Source: Treponema sp. (GTDB lineage: Bacteria > Spirochaetota > Spirochaetia > Treponematales > Treponemataceae). From it: a DNA stretch of 64,000 bases. A program made the translations under genes and the position numbers. Each line of letters opens with the position of its first letter. The stretch's first letter is position 1. Shown here piece after piece: positions 45,494 to 55,274 of the stretch. The notes under the pieces are model-generated. The model was not told where the DNA came from, searched no databases, and saw only the letters and a list, made by a program, of their open reading frames with translations. The DNA lies in assembly GCA_017940005.1 (NCBI GenBank), contig JAGAZO010000003.1, forward strand, positions 1-64,000. Direction: 5' to 3'.

Positions 45494-45711
45494 GGTGAAC
45501 TCCTTAAAGACTTCGAGCTAGTACGCTGACTTGCGCGCATTATTCTTTTCCTGTAACAAAGACGCATATTTGCTCGAAAATAGTATGCAAGCTCATGCGA
45601 GCTGCTGTCATACAATATAGCCGCATGGCATTCATGAATCATGAAGCGCGCATTGGAAAAAAATTAAAAAATTTTAATGCAGTGTTTCAACACAAAAGCG
45701 TAAAAATATCG

Positions 45712-45717
45712 TATGAT
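45712..45717 (+). promoter_or_regulatory. -10 box of the 45724 gene, predicted leaderless
   Basis: TATGAT lies 6 nt before the ATG at 45724; no ribosome site and no strong -35 box at 17-18 bp are seen. Confidence 0.4.
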
Positions 45718-45723
45718 AAAGCT

Positions 45724-46266
45724 ATGAAGCGAAGTAAAAAATTAGTCGCGGCATGTTTAATCTTTGCCTCTTGCGTGCTTTTTGCTTTTGCGCAAAATAA
45801 ACCGGGCGGCAGAGAATCATTTCCGTATCGCGGCAAACGGATGATGGAAGAGCGCACGCTTTTTTTTGTTACCGAGATAGAAAGCGAGCACGAGAAAAAT
45901 AATTTTGCAGAGCTTGAAATAAAATTTAATATTCCTGTTGACCCGCGCACAGTGCAAAAGCAGCATATTCGCATAAACGGAAATCCACTGCCGCCAGAAG
46001 CGATAATCGCTTTCAACAAAGCAGGCACAAAGATAAAGATACTGCTGCCTGTTGAAATTATTATTTCAAGGCGCGGGGAGCAGTTTTTCCGCATCGAGCT
46101 GCCTGACGCAAAAAGTTTTAACAATATGCCGCTCTATCAAGCGCGGTTTGATGATTTGCGCTTTAATCGCGAGTACGAGTTTAGGTTTGTCGGTGCGCCG
46201 AAAAATTATCCCGATGAGCTGCGCGACAATCGGCGCGGTGAATACATGCGTTTTGAGGACAACTAA
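45724..46266 (+). CDS. exported protein linked to a two-component system
   Basis: The 180-residue product has a signal peptide (AACLIFASCVLFAFAQ). The mature part has PVDPRTVQKQHIRINGNPLPPEAIIAFNKAGTKIKILLPVE, which reads like a bacterial Ig-like (SbsA-type) strand pattern, and is highly charged. The response-regulator gene starts 2 bases after its stop, so these are one operon; the protein may be a periplasmic target or sensor partner of that system. The start at 45724 is set by the signal peptide; earlier in-frame ATGs add a non-conserved-looking leader. Confidence 0.7.
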   Translation: MKRSKKLVAACLIFASCVLFAFAQNKPGGRESFPYRGKRMMEERTLFFVTEIESEHEKNNFAELEIKFNIPVDPRTVQKQHIRINGNPLPPEAIIAFNKAGTKIKILLPVEIIISRRGEQFFRIELPDAKSFNNMPLYQARFDDLRFNREYEFRFVGAPKNYPDELRDNRRGEYMRFEDN

Positions 46267-46268
46267 CT

Positions 46269-46946
46269 ATGCGCGTTCTTATTGTAGAAGACGACAAAGG
46301 CATTGTCGATTTTTTGCTGCCCGAATTGCAGCATGAAGGGTTTGAAGTTTTTCACGCGGCAAACGGCAGGAGCGCGCTTGAACATTTTGAAAAAGATGCG
46401 GTAGACATCATTTTGCTCGACATTATGCTTCCAAAATTGAACGGGCTTGAAGTGTTGCGGCGCATCAGAAAAACATCGAGCGTGCCGGTCATCATGCTTA
46501 CAGCGCGCGGGGAAACGCTCGACAAAGTGACTGGCCTTGACAGCGGTGCAGACGACTACATTGCAAAGCCGTTTGAAATTGAAGAGCTGCTTGCGCGAAT
46601 GAGAGCAGTGCTGCGCCGCAACGCCGTTTCCGATTCGCCTCTTTTAAAAGTACGCGACGTACTGCTCAATGCCGACAGCATGGAAGTGTCAGTCAAAAGC
46701 GAGCGTGTCGATTTATCAAAAACTGAATATCTTTTGCTAAAGACATTCATGGAAAATAAAAATGTTGTGTTGAGCCGCGACAAAATCATCAGTGCTGTGT
46801 GGGGTGAGCATCATTACATCGATGAAAACTCTGTAGACGTATATGTGCGCTACTTGCGCGCAAAAGTTGACGAAAAAGCAGGCGAAGAATATATTTCCAC
46901 GGTGCGCGGAATCGGCTACGTCATGCGGGATGCAGTCAATGCGTAG
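46269..46946 (+). CDS. OmpR-family response regulator
   Basis: The 225-residue protein has a receiver domain (RVLIVEDDKGIVDFLL, phosphorylation site in IILLDIMLPKLNG near residue 51, then VIMLTARGE and the Lys in IAKPFEIEELLARM) and a C-terminal winged-helix DNA-binding domain (VDLSKTEYLLLKTFM, VDVYVRYLRAKVDE, ISTVRGIGYVM). GAGGA 9 bases upstream, inside the previous gene, supports the start. It overlaps the kinase gene by 8 bases. Targets are unknown; neighbouring exported-protein genes are candidates. Confidence 0.96.
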   Translation: MRVLIVEDDKGIVDFLLPELQHEGFEVFHAANGRSALEHFEKDAVDIILLDIMLPKLNGLEVLRRIRKTSSVPVIMLTARGETLDKVTGLDSGADDYIAKPFEIEELLARMRAVLRRNAVSDSPLLKVRDVLLNADSMEVSVKSERVDLSKTEYLLLKTFMENKNVVLSRDKIISAVWGEHHYIDENSVDVYVRYLRAKVDEKAGEEYISTVRGIGYVMRDAVNA

Positions 46947-48495
46947 CACGCAAAGCGGCACGCCGACGGTGCGGACGCTCGCAGCAAAGTTTTCAATGTT
47001 GCTTGCAGCGATGATACTCGTGCTTGCCGTGAGCATGATTTTGCTTTTGCGCTTTACTGTGCGCACTCGGCAAAGTCGCGAGCTTGTTTCTGCTGCCGCT
47101 TTGCTGCGCGAGGCGATTTTACAAAACGATTCGCTCGATGCAGTGCAAAACGTAGAGCTGCCATATTACGTGCTGTTTGCTGTGTACAATGCGCAAAGCG
47201 GCGAGGTGATTTTTACAAACGACCCGTTTTTGCTGCCGCTTCCTCCAATACACGCAACTCCGCGCCGCTATACAGAAAAAAATTATTTTACTGACGGTGA
47301 TTTAGACATTCTTTACTACGCGCTCTCCAGTAACAAAGGGCGTACTGATATCCATAACGCTGGCGATTTACATAGCGACGAGCGCATCGAAAGCGAGTAC
47401 ATTATACAGACTGCGCTCAATTTGGACACAGACACAGCGTCTGCGCTCATTTCAGATTTGCCAAAAATTTTGCTGATTGTGATGCTGCCGCTCTTGCTCG
47501 TGTCGTATTTTGCAGCATTGCTCATTTCAAAGCGCACGATGAAAAGCGTTCGCGACATGACGGAGACAGCACGGCAAATTAGCAGCGCACAGCTTGACAT
47601 GCGTTTGCCTGTTTCAAACAGAGATGATGAGTTTGACGCGCTTGCGCAAACATTCAACGATTTGCTTTCACGGCTGCAAAAAGATTTTGAGCGCGAAAAG
47701 CAGTTTACTGCCGATGTTTCCCATGAGTTGAAGACGCCGCTTGCTGTCATTCTCGGTCATGCAAATCTGCTCAAACGGTGGGGCAAGGACGACAAAGCGC
47801 AGCTTGAAAAATCACTTGCCGCTCTTGCAAATGAAGCTCATTCAATGGAAGCGATAATCAACAACTTGCTCCAGCTTTCGCGCCTTGAAAGCGGCGTAGT
47901 GAATATATGCAAAACGCGCGTTGACGTTGCAGCGCTGTTCGAACGGCTTGTCGCGGACACGAGGGCGTGGGCAAGCGGCGTGTCATTCTCGTGCTGTGTT
48001 GGATGCGCTCAAGACGCAAGCAGCGCATCGTTTTCGCAACAGATAGATTGCGTACAAAATGCAGAAAGTGCAACCGCTGTGACTGCAACGCGCAAAGCAA
48101 GCGCGCAAGGACAAGCAAATGCACAAATAAAAACGGCGTCGCAGTATGTGCTTGCAGATGAGGAGCTTTTATATGAGGCGTGTACTATAATCATCTCAAA
48201 CAGTATAAAATTTGCAGGAAAAGATGTGCACATTACGCTTTCGTGTGGGCAAGCAGCGCGGCGCGGCTTTTGCGACATAACAATTTCCGACAATGGACCA
48301 GGAATTGCAAACAGCACATTGTCGCACATATTTGAACGATTCTATCGCGGCGATGAAGCGCATGAGAGAAGCGCGGGCGGTTCTGGACTGGGGCTTTCAA
48401 TTGTGCAAAGCATCGTTCACGCGCTCGGCGGTTCTGTGCGCGCAGAAGGCGGGCGCGGCGCAAAAATCATCATGTCGCTTGAAGCAGTGCAGTGA
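46939..48495 (+). CDS. membrane sensor histidine kinase
   Basis: The 518-residue protein has two transmembrane helices (about residues 15-38 and 170-195) around a ~130-residue periplasmic sensing domain, a HAMP linker (SKRTMKSVRDMTETARQIS), a HisKA domain with phosphorylated His in ADVSHELKTPLAVI, and a HATPase domain with IIISNSIKF, ISDNGPGI and GGSGLGLSIV. A Ser/Ala/Thr/Gln-rich insert of ~45 residues sits between HisKA and HATPase. The start at 46939 (or 46930) overlaps the regulator gene, so the pair is co-translated. The signal is unknown; envelope stress is a guess. Confidence 0.95.
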   Translation: MRSTQSGTPTVRTLAAKFSMLLAAMILVLAVSMILLLRFTVRTRQSRELVSAAALLREAILQNDSLDAVQNVELPYYVLFAVYNAQSGEVIFTNDPFLLPLPPIHATPRRYTEKNYFTDGDLDILYYALSSNKGRTDIHNAGDLHSDERIESEYIIQTALNLDTDTASALISDLPKILLIVMLPLLLVSYFAALLISKRTMKSVRDMTETARQISSAQLDMRLPVSNRDDEFDALAQTFNDLLSRLQKDFEREKQFTADVSHELKTPLAVILGHANLLKRWGKDDKAQLEKSLAALANEAHSMEAIINNLLQLSRLESGVVNICKTRVDVAALFERLVADTRAWASGVSFSCCVGCAQDASSASFSQQIDCVQNAESATAVTATRKASAQGQANAQIKTASQYVLADEELLYEACTIIISNSIKFAGKDVHITLSCGQAARRGFCDITISDNGPGIANSTLSHIFERFYRGDEAHERSAGGSGLGLSIVQSIVHALGGSVRAEGGRGAKIIMSLEAVQ

Positions 48496-48578
48496 GCAGG
48501 CAACGGGAAGGTGATTGTTTCTAGTGAATGAGCAACACGCAGTCACTGTTTCACGTGAGTGGCAACGGGCATCATCAC

Positions 48579-49640
48579 CTATTGCAAAAGCGTGAGCGGA
48601 TTCACTGTTGAGTTCCATTTGAAAACAGTAAAGTGCAAATGCGGTCCCGTGCTCATTCCCGTGCTGCCAACTCTGCCGATTTGCGTATTTGAATCAACGC
48701 TCTGCCCGCGCACGACGAGTATTGAGCTCATGTGGCCGTAGAGCGTTCTGTAGCCTGAATGATGTGTAATGATAACGTAGTTTCCGTATATATCATTATA
48801 ACCTGCTGTTGTAACACGACCTGCGAGCGCTGCATAAATCGGTGTGCCTTGTGGCGCTGCCATGTCGATACCGGTATGGAATGAGCGTGCACCGCTGAAT
48901 GGACTTTTGCGCCATCCATAATATGAAGAGAGCCAGTAGCGGCTACGGAGTGGGCGTCGGAACAAGTCTCCGTTGATTTCTTGGAGCGTTACGAAATCGA
49001 GCGCCGCGTCGGGAACAAAAAGAGTAATGCCCGCACTTATGACAGATGTTTGCTCAAGCGAATTGACGCGTGCGCATTTTTCCGCGCTTACGTCAAATTT
49101 TTTTGCAATAGTTTCCGGTGTTTCACCATTTTGTTTTACTGTATATAGAATGCCAGGCAGTGAGGGGATTTTTAGATATTGCCCCACTTGCAAAAGGCGC
49201 GACTGGCGTATGCCGTTTACGCTGATGATTGTATCTTGCGTCACGCCGTAATTGTCTGCAATGATGCCTATCATATCGCCCGATTTTACGCGGTAGGTGA
49301 AATAACTGACTTCACTTGCAGCAGAATCTTCCTCTAATAATGCTATAGCTTCTTTGAGTTCATCTGTTTCTGAAATGTCATCTGTAAATGCCGTCTCTGA
49401 ATTTGAAAGCGAATATGCGGTGAACTGTGGAACACCTGTTGTTTCAAGACCTCCAATGCCGTTTTGAGTGTGTATGCGGCTTGCAATAGCAACGCTCGCC
49501 ATGCACATGACAGCGCCAATACAGAATGCAATAACACTGTTGACGGCAATTCGACCTATTGGAGAAGGTATTAGGGTATAAAACTTTTTGCGTATAAGCT
49601 GGCTCATACTATTAATAATTCTTTTAAAAAAACGCTGCAT
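48579..49640 (-). CDS. M23 endopeptidase with LysM domains
   Basis: The 353-residue protein is anchored by an N-terminal transmembrane helix (about residues 30-55). Two LysM modules follow: FTYRVKSGDMIGIIADNYGVTQDTIISVN and YTVKQNGETPETIAKKFDV. The C-terminal M23 domain has the zinc-binding HTGIDMAAP, the central GNYVIITHHSG and the HLHF motif in STGPHLHF. Such enzymes cut peptide bridges in peptidoglycan or activate amidases during growth and division. Its ribosome site lies in the short gap after rlmE, which it follows on the same strand. Confidence 0.93.
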   Translation of the reverse strand: MQRFFKRIINSMSQLIRKKFYTLIPSPIGRIAVNSVIAFCIGAVMCMASVAIASRIHTQNGIGGLETTGVPQFTAYSLSNSETAFTDDISETDELKEAIALLEEDSAASEVSYFTYRVKSGDMIGIIADNYGVTQDTIISVNGIRQSRLLQVGQYLKIPSLPGILYTVKQNGETPETIAKKFDVSAEKCARVNSLEQTSVISAGITLFVPDAALDFVTLQEINGDLFRRPLRSRYWLSSYYGWRKSPFSGARSFHTGIDMAAPQGTPIYAALAGRVTTAGYNDIYGNYVIITHHSGYRTLYGHMSSILVVRGQSVDSNTQIGRVGSTGMSTGPHLHFTVFKWNSTVNPLTLLQ

Positions 49641-49656
49641 ATTATTTTACCTCAAA

Positions 49657-50271
49657 TCACTGCGAATTGCAATCTTTTTTACCAATACCGACAAGGTATG
49701 TTTCAAATGACTCGGCGCGGCATGCTTCAGGTTTAAAGCCTTTTGCCAAAGTAAACATGGCGCGCATTTTTTTTAATAATTCCTGCTGTCTGCCACTTTG
49801 AAAAATTTTTACTGCAAAATTGCCGCCGTTTTTTAGCATTGTGGCGGCGTACCATAGTGCCATTTCAACAAGCTGTTCAGAGCGCGCTGTGTCTACTGTA
49901 CGATTGCCTGTTGTAGAAGGTGCCGCGTCGCACACAACGACATCGTATGGCGAAAACGATTTAATTTTTTCACGCACCGCCGTCTCGTTCAAATCTCCTT
50001 GAATAAATGTCAATCCTTCTCCGTCAACAATCTCTGCTAATTGATTCAAATCGCACGAGACGACACGCGCCGCGCCATTTTTAAGCAGATAGAGCGTCCA
50101 GCTGCCGGGAGCAGCGCCGAGATCGAGCGCGACGCAGTTTTTTTGAATAAAAGAAAACTTTTCGTCAATCTCCTTGAGTTTCCAAACTGATCGAGCAGGA
50201 TACCCTGCTGTAAACGCTTTTTTTGACCAAAAATCGCTCTGTGCATAGTCGTTCGCATATTTTGACGGCAT
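49657..50271 (-). CDS. rlmE: 23S rRNA 2'-O-methyltransferase RlmE (FtsJ)
   Basis: The 204-residue methyltransferase modifies U2552 in the peptidyl-transferase region of 23S rRNA. The SAM site is VALDLGAAPGSWTLYLL; the catalytic K-D-K-E set is seen as SVWKLKEID, VVCDAAPSTTGN and NFAVKIFQ. Length fits RlmE. No good ribosome site is seen before the ATG; it lies 35 bases after the upstream beta-barrel gene, so it may be read as part of that operon. The M23 gene follows 16 bases later. Confidence 0.95.
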   Translation of the reverse strand: MPSKYANDYAQSDFWSKKAFTAGYPARSVWKLKEIDEKFSFIQKNCVALDLGAAPGSWTLYLLKNGAARVVSCDLNQLAEIVDGEGLTFIQGDLNETAVREKIKSFSPYDVVVCDAAPSTTGNRTVDTARSEQLVEMALWYAATMLKNGGNFAVKIFQSGRQQELLKKMRAMFTLAKGFKPEACRAESFETYLVGIGKKDCNSQ

Positions 50272-50306
50272 AGTATTGTGAATTTCGGCAGATTGGTTAA
50301 AAATGA

Positions 50307-51293
50307 TTACAACACTACTTTGATTCCCGCAGACGCTATAAACGCATCTACGCCGCGCCCTGTAAAGAGCGAGCCGAGCGGAAAATAGAAGCGCGCCTCA
50401 GGTCCAATTTTTGTGCCGCTTGAAAACTGGTAGAGCCACGCAAGCCCCGTGTCTATGTAAAGCCAGCGCGCGCCGCCCCAAAACCATTTGTTGATATGTT
50501 TTACATCGCTCCCTGCATTTCCGCTCGCGCCTGAATCACCTGCTGAAACGCCGTGCGCCAAAATTGCAAAGCGCATGAGCGCGGAAAGCCCTGCCTGCAC
50601 TTCGAGCGCAGAATTGCGCGACACGTGAAACGAAAAGACTGCGGGAAGCGTTACCAAAAACGAAAGCGATGTTGCCGTTCTGTTTTCAACTTCTGCGGGA
50701 AGCGCAATCTGCGCGCTGTTGCTCCAAAGATAATAATTAACAAAAAATGACAGGCGCGGCTGAAACGAAACAAACGTGTTGTTCGGAAAAGAGACGCCGA
50801 ATGTAACGGGAAATACGACAGGCGATGGCGCGCTTTCCGTCTTTGCTTCTTTATTGAATAAAAACGCAGGCCCCAACACAATCATAAAATCTATGCGGCG
50901 ATTTGATTTTTTGCCGCTTTCAGCTTCGCGTGCATCTTCCTGCATTTGTGCCGCGTGCAGTGCGTCGTCAGCCTCTTGCTGTGTGCCGTCAGCTGTCAGC
51001 TGCTCGCCGTTTGCATGTGTGCTGTCAGTTGCCAGTTGCTCGCCATTTGCACGCTGCGTTTCGTCTGCACCAAATTGCGTGCCGCCCGTATAGTGCGTTC
51101 CATTTGCTTCAGGTTGCGCGTTGCTATTTGCATGCGCGTCGCCATTTTGTGCAGTTGATTCACGCGTCTGATTGTTTCCGCTTTGTGATGAAGTCTGCGC
51201 GCAGAGCGGAACTGCCGTGCACAGCAACGATAATAAAATTAACAATTTTGCATAGGGAAAAGCACGCACGGCGGCATACAATTGTTTGCACAT
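50307..51293 (-). CDS. exported protein, probable beta-barrel with variable linker
   Basis: The 328-residue protein has a signal peptide (LLILLSLLCTAVPLCAQ), then a ~100-residue linker of Q/N/T/G/A. Within it, two 12-residue repeats starting ANGEQL are found at about residues 82-105 (51050-50979). The C-terminal ~190 residues alternate hydrophobic strands (FVSFQPRLSFFVNYYLW, IGPEARFYFPLGS) and end in ASAGIKVVL, like an outer-membrane barrel. The family is not recognised. It overlaps the upstream lipoprotein gene by one base (TAATG), so the three genes at 50307-53301 form an operon. Confidence 0.72.
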   Translation of the reverse strand: MCKQLYAAVRAFPYAKLLILLSLLCTAVPLCAQTSSQSGNNQTRESTAQNGDAHANSNAQPEANGTHYTGGTQFGADETQRANGEQLATDSTHANGEQLTADGTQQEADDALHAAQMQEDAREAESGKKSNRRIDFMIVLGPAFLFNKEAKTESAPSPVVFPVTFGVSFPNNTFVSFQPRLSFFVNYYLWSNSAQIALPAEVENRTATSLSFLVTLPAVFSFHVSRNSALEVQAGLSALMRFAILAHGVSAGDSGASGNAGSDVKHINKWFWGGARWLYIDTGLAWLYQFSSGTKIGPEARFYFPLGSLFTGRGVDAFIASAGIKVVL

Positions 51294-52465
51294 TAAAATG
51301 CTCCTCCTGCAATGCTGTTGTACAGCACCGCATCCAAGTCAACAGATAAAAAACCGCTCCGTCTTATTTTATAAAATGCCGTCTCTTCCCACGCTGCGTA
51401 CAGCGTTGTTCCCGAAATCGCAAATGATGAGTATTCGTAGTCAGCAGGAAGGCGCGGCAGACGAAACGCGCGCACAGCGTTATTGCTCATGATATGCTTG
51501 CCGTATAGCGCGCCTTTTATGTATGTTGTACCGTCGTTGAACAGCGCGCACACGTATGTGTCTGCAATGAGCGCGACGCCTGAAAATGGATGCGCTGCAT
51601 CACTGTCGTGCTGATTTGAATAGCTGCGCGGTGAATGCCCGCCTGCTGTGCGGCACGTGATGAAAAATGTCGCATGTTCTTCGAGCGGGGCAAGCACCTC
51701 TTTCAAACGCGCGGGAGCTGTTTCAAACGGTGCAGGTGCAACGAGAGAACGGAACGCATCTGTGTCAACACGAGAGATTAATAAATTATTTCTGCTGTTT
51801 GCGTTTGAGAGCGTAAGTAGCGGCACTTTTGGTTGTACAGAAAGATAGGTGAATTCATTCTTTTCTTCGCCGACTGTTTTTACCGAGCAGATGAATGTGT
51901 TGCCGTCCCACACGTAATCGGTCACTTCTGAATTAGACGCAAGCCCTATATCTGCGCACGTGATGAGCGGGTACGCAAGTCGTTGCGCCACATCGAACTG
52001 CACAAGAAAATGATGCATGTTCTGTGCATCGTCAAGCGTTGTGTTGAAAAATGTGCTCTTGTAGAGCGAGAACACAGGCGTATCGTTTTGAAACACAAGA
52101 TTTCCCGCCGTCCTATTTGCAAATATTTCTGCATCAGCGTAGAGACGAAACGAGCTGCCGCTGAACACGAGCACGCCGACGCGGTTGACAAGCGCATATG
52201 CGTTTGGAGCAGCAGCGCCATCTCCGAGCGCGCTTGAAGCTGAAGATATGCGCACTGCTTCTGTCCACGGTTTTTCTGGTTGCAACGGCGCATGCTGCGG
52301 TGCGTCTATCTCCTTGATTGCGCCATCGGCAAAGCAATACCACGTGTGCGTATTTTTTTCGAGCGGCGCAACATCAAGCGGCGCGCGTGCTTGGCGAGCA
52401 GTTTTTTTGCTGCATGAGACACATGCTAGAATGGCGCAGAGCGCGGCAAAACTTCTACACTTCAT
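51293..52465 (-). CDS. predicted lipoprotein, middle gene of an envelope operon
   Basis: The 390-residue protein has a short signal peptide with lipobox ACVSC. The mature part has many short beta strands (HTWYCFADGAIKEID, VGVLVFSGSSFRLYADAE, GVALIADTYVCALFNDGTTYIKGALYG, FAISGTTLYAAWEETAFYKI) with spacing that could form a beta-propeller. No catalytic motif is seen. A good ribosome site (GGGAGGAA) precedes the ATG, and the gene overlaps the upstream gene by 4 bases. The function is unknown. Confidence 0.72.
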   Translation of the reverse strand: MKCRSFAALCAILACVSCSKKTARQARAPLDVAPLEKNTHTWYCFADGAIKEIDAPQHAPLQPEKPWTEAVRISSASSALGDGAAAPNAYALVNRVGVLVFSGSSFRLYADAEIFANRTAGNLVFQNDTPVFSLYKSTFFNTTLDDAQNMHHFLVQFDVAQRLAYPLITCADIGLASNSEVTDYVWDGNTFICSVKTVGEEKNEFTYLSVQPKVPLLTLSNANSRNNLLISRVDTDAFRSLVAPAPFETAPARLKEVLAPLEEHATFFITCRTAGGHSPRSYSNQHDSDAAHPFSGVALIADTYVCALFNDGTTYIKGALYGKHIMSNNAVRAFRLPRLPADYEYSSFAISGTTLYAAWEETAFYKIRRSGFLSVDLDAVLYNSIAGGAF

Positions 52466-53301
52466 TTCCTCCCAGTGTATACTGGTACGGCTGATATTTC
52501 AAGTGTCACCGCATTCCCTGTCGCAGACGGCAGCACTACGGCAATCGTTTGCGCTGCGCATAAAAAACTGTTCACATCTCCGCGCTTTGTCACTGTCTTT
52601 TCCGATGCGCATTGCGTTTCATAGAGCGGAACATATTGCGGCAAAAAATGTGCGTTGTGTATGCCGCGAGCTGCTGCAAGCTGCGTAAGAGTTGCTGTTT
52701 CAATTTCCATTGTTCGCTTCATGGAGAGCAGCGATGCGCTGAACGAATGAGCTGCGAGCGAAGCGCATACAGCATGTATGTCAGCTTTCCACGGGTCGTA
52801 CAGCGCGTTGTGCGATTTTGTTAAAACGGCGTCGCAGAATTTTTTCCAGTTGAACGAGGCAAGATAACGCGCTGTTTCAGTTTTTTCGTTTGACGAAGCG
52901 TTGTACAGTTTCATGCATGTTGCAGCAGCAAATCCATTTTGCCATGTAATTTCGCTTGTTGCGGGGTACACACATCCAGCAGGGTGGAAAAACGCTGCTT
53001 CCGTTTCGCCGTGTTTTGTTATGGGCTGCGCTACGATTGCAACAGGCGTTGCAGAAGAGACGTCAAGCACAAGTGAAGTGATTTCAGGCTGCACTGTGCA
53101 GTCTGCGCCATTCGTAGAATGCACATGCCAATATGCAAGCGGTGGAAAATCTGCATTTGGCGGCCATGCGGGCAGTGCAAACGATACAGATGTCGTTTGC
53201 CGAGAAAATGCGCATGCCGTCAAACTTGCGGCGAACAGCGCAGCACAGGCGAAGCGCAAAAATCGCATTGCGCGGCACGATAAAAATCTACATAATTTCA
53301 T
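52462..53301 (-). CDS. predicted lipoprotein, first gene of the envelope operon
   Basis: The 279-residue protein has a signal peptide with lipobox SLTAC. Visible stretches are PNADFPPLAYWHVHSTNGADCT, TSLVLDVSSATPVAIVAQPIT and ARYLASFNWKKFCDAVLTKSHNALYDPWKADI. No family is recognised. It begins the three-gene minus-strand operon, whose members are all exported; the last encodes a likely outer-membrane barrel. Its ATG may be at 53301 or 33 bases later (53268), both before the signal peptide. Confidence 0.7.
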   Translation of the reverse strand: MKLCRFLSCRAMRFLRFACAALFAASLTACAFSRQTTSVSFALPAWPPNADFPPLAYWHVHSTNGADCTVQPEITSLVLDVSSATPVAIVAQPITKHGETEAAFFHPAGCVYPATSEITWQNGFAAATCMKLYNASSNEKTETARYLASFNWKKFCDAVLTKSHNALYDPWKADIHAVCASLAAHSFSASLLSMKRTMEIETATLTQLAAARGIHNAHFLPQYVPLYETQCASEKTVTKRGDVNSFLCAAQTIAVVLPSATGNAVTLEISAVPVYTGRK

Positions 53302-53368
53302 GCTTTTAAATTGTGCGTAAATGCTGTTTTTACGCGTTTTTTCTCCTAAAAAAACGAAGAAAAACCTG

Positions 53369-53397
53369 TTGCCAAACAGATGATTTTTTTATATCTT
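53369..53397 (+). promoter_or_regulatory. possible groL promoter
   Basis: TTGCCA (53369-53374), a 17-bp spacer and TATCTT (53392-53397), giving a leader of ~50 nt. No CIRCE-type inverted repeat was found between it and the gene. Confidence 0.4.
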
Positions 53398-53412
53398 TAA
53401 CAGTATGCATAA

Positions 53413-55083
<1,671 letters not shown>

Positions 55084-55092
55084 TCAAGCGTT

Positions 55093-55124
55093 ATACCCCG
55101 CTATGCCAGCGGGGTATGCTTTTT
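55093..55124 (+). terminator. Rho-independent terminator after groL
   Basis: ATACCCCGCT (55093-55102), loop ATGCC, and AGCGGGGTAT (55108-55117) form a perfect 10-bp stem, followed by a T-rich run to 55124. Confidence 0.92.
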
Positions 55125-55274
55125 CCCTGCACAAATTTGTGGGAACGTATACAATATATTTTCAGCTATATGCATATTGTTGTGTGTATCTTTTTGGTGT
55201 TCTCTGCACATTGTTTTTTGTGCGAGACCTCCGATAAGTAACATTTATTCAAATCTTTATGGAGGAATAATAAA

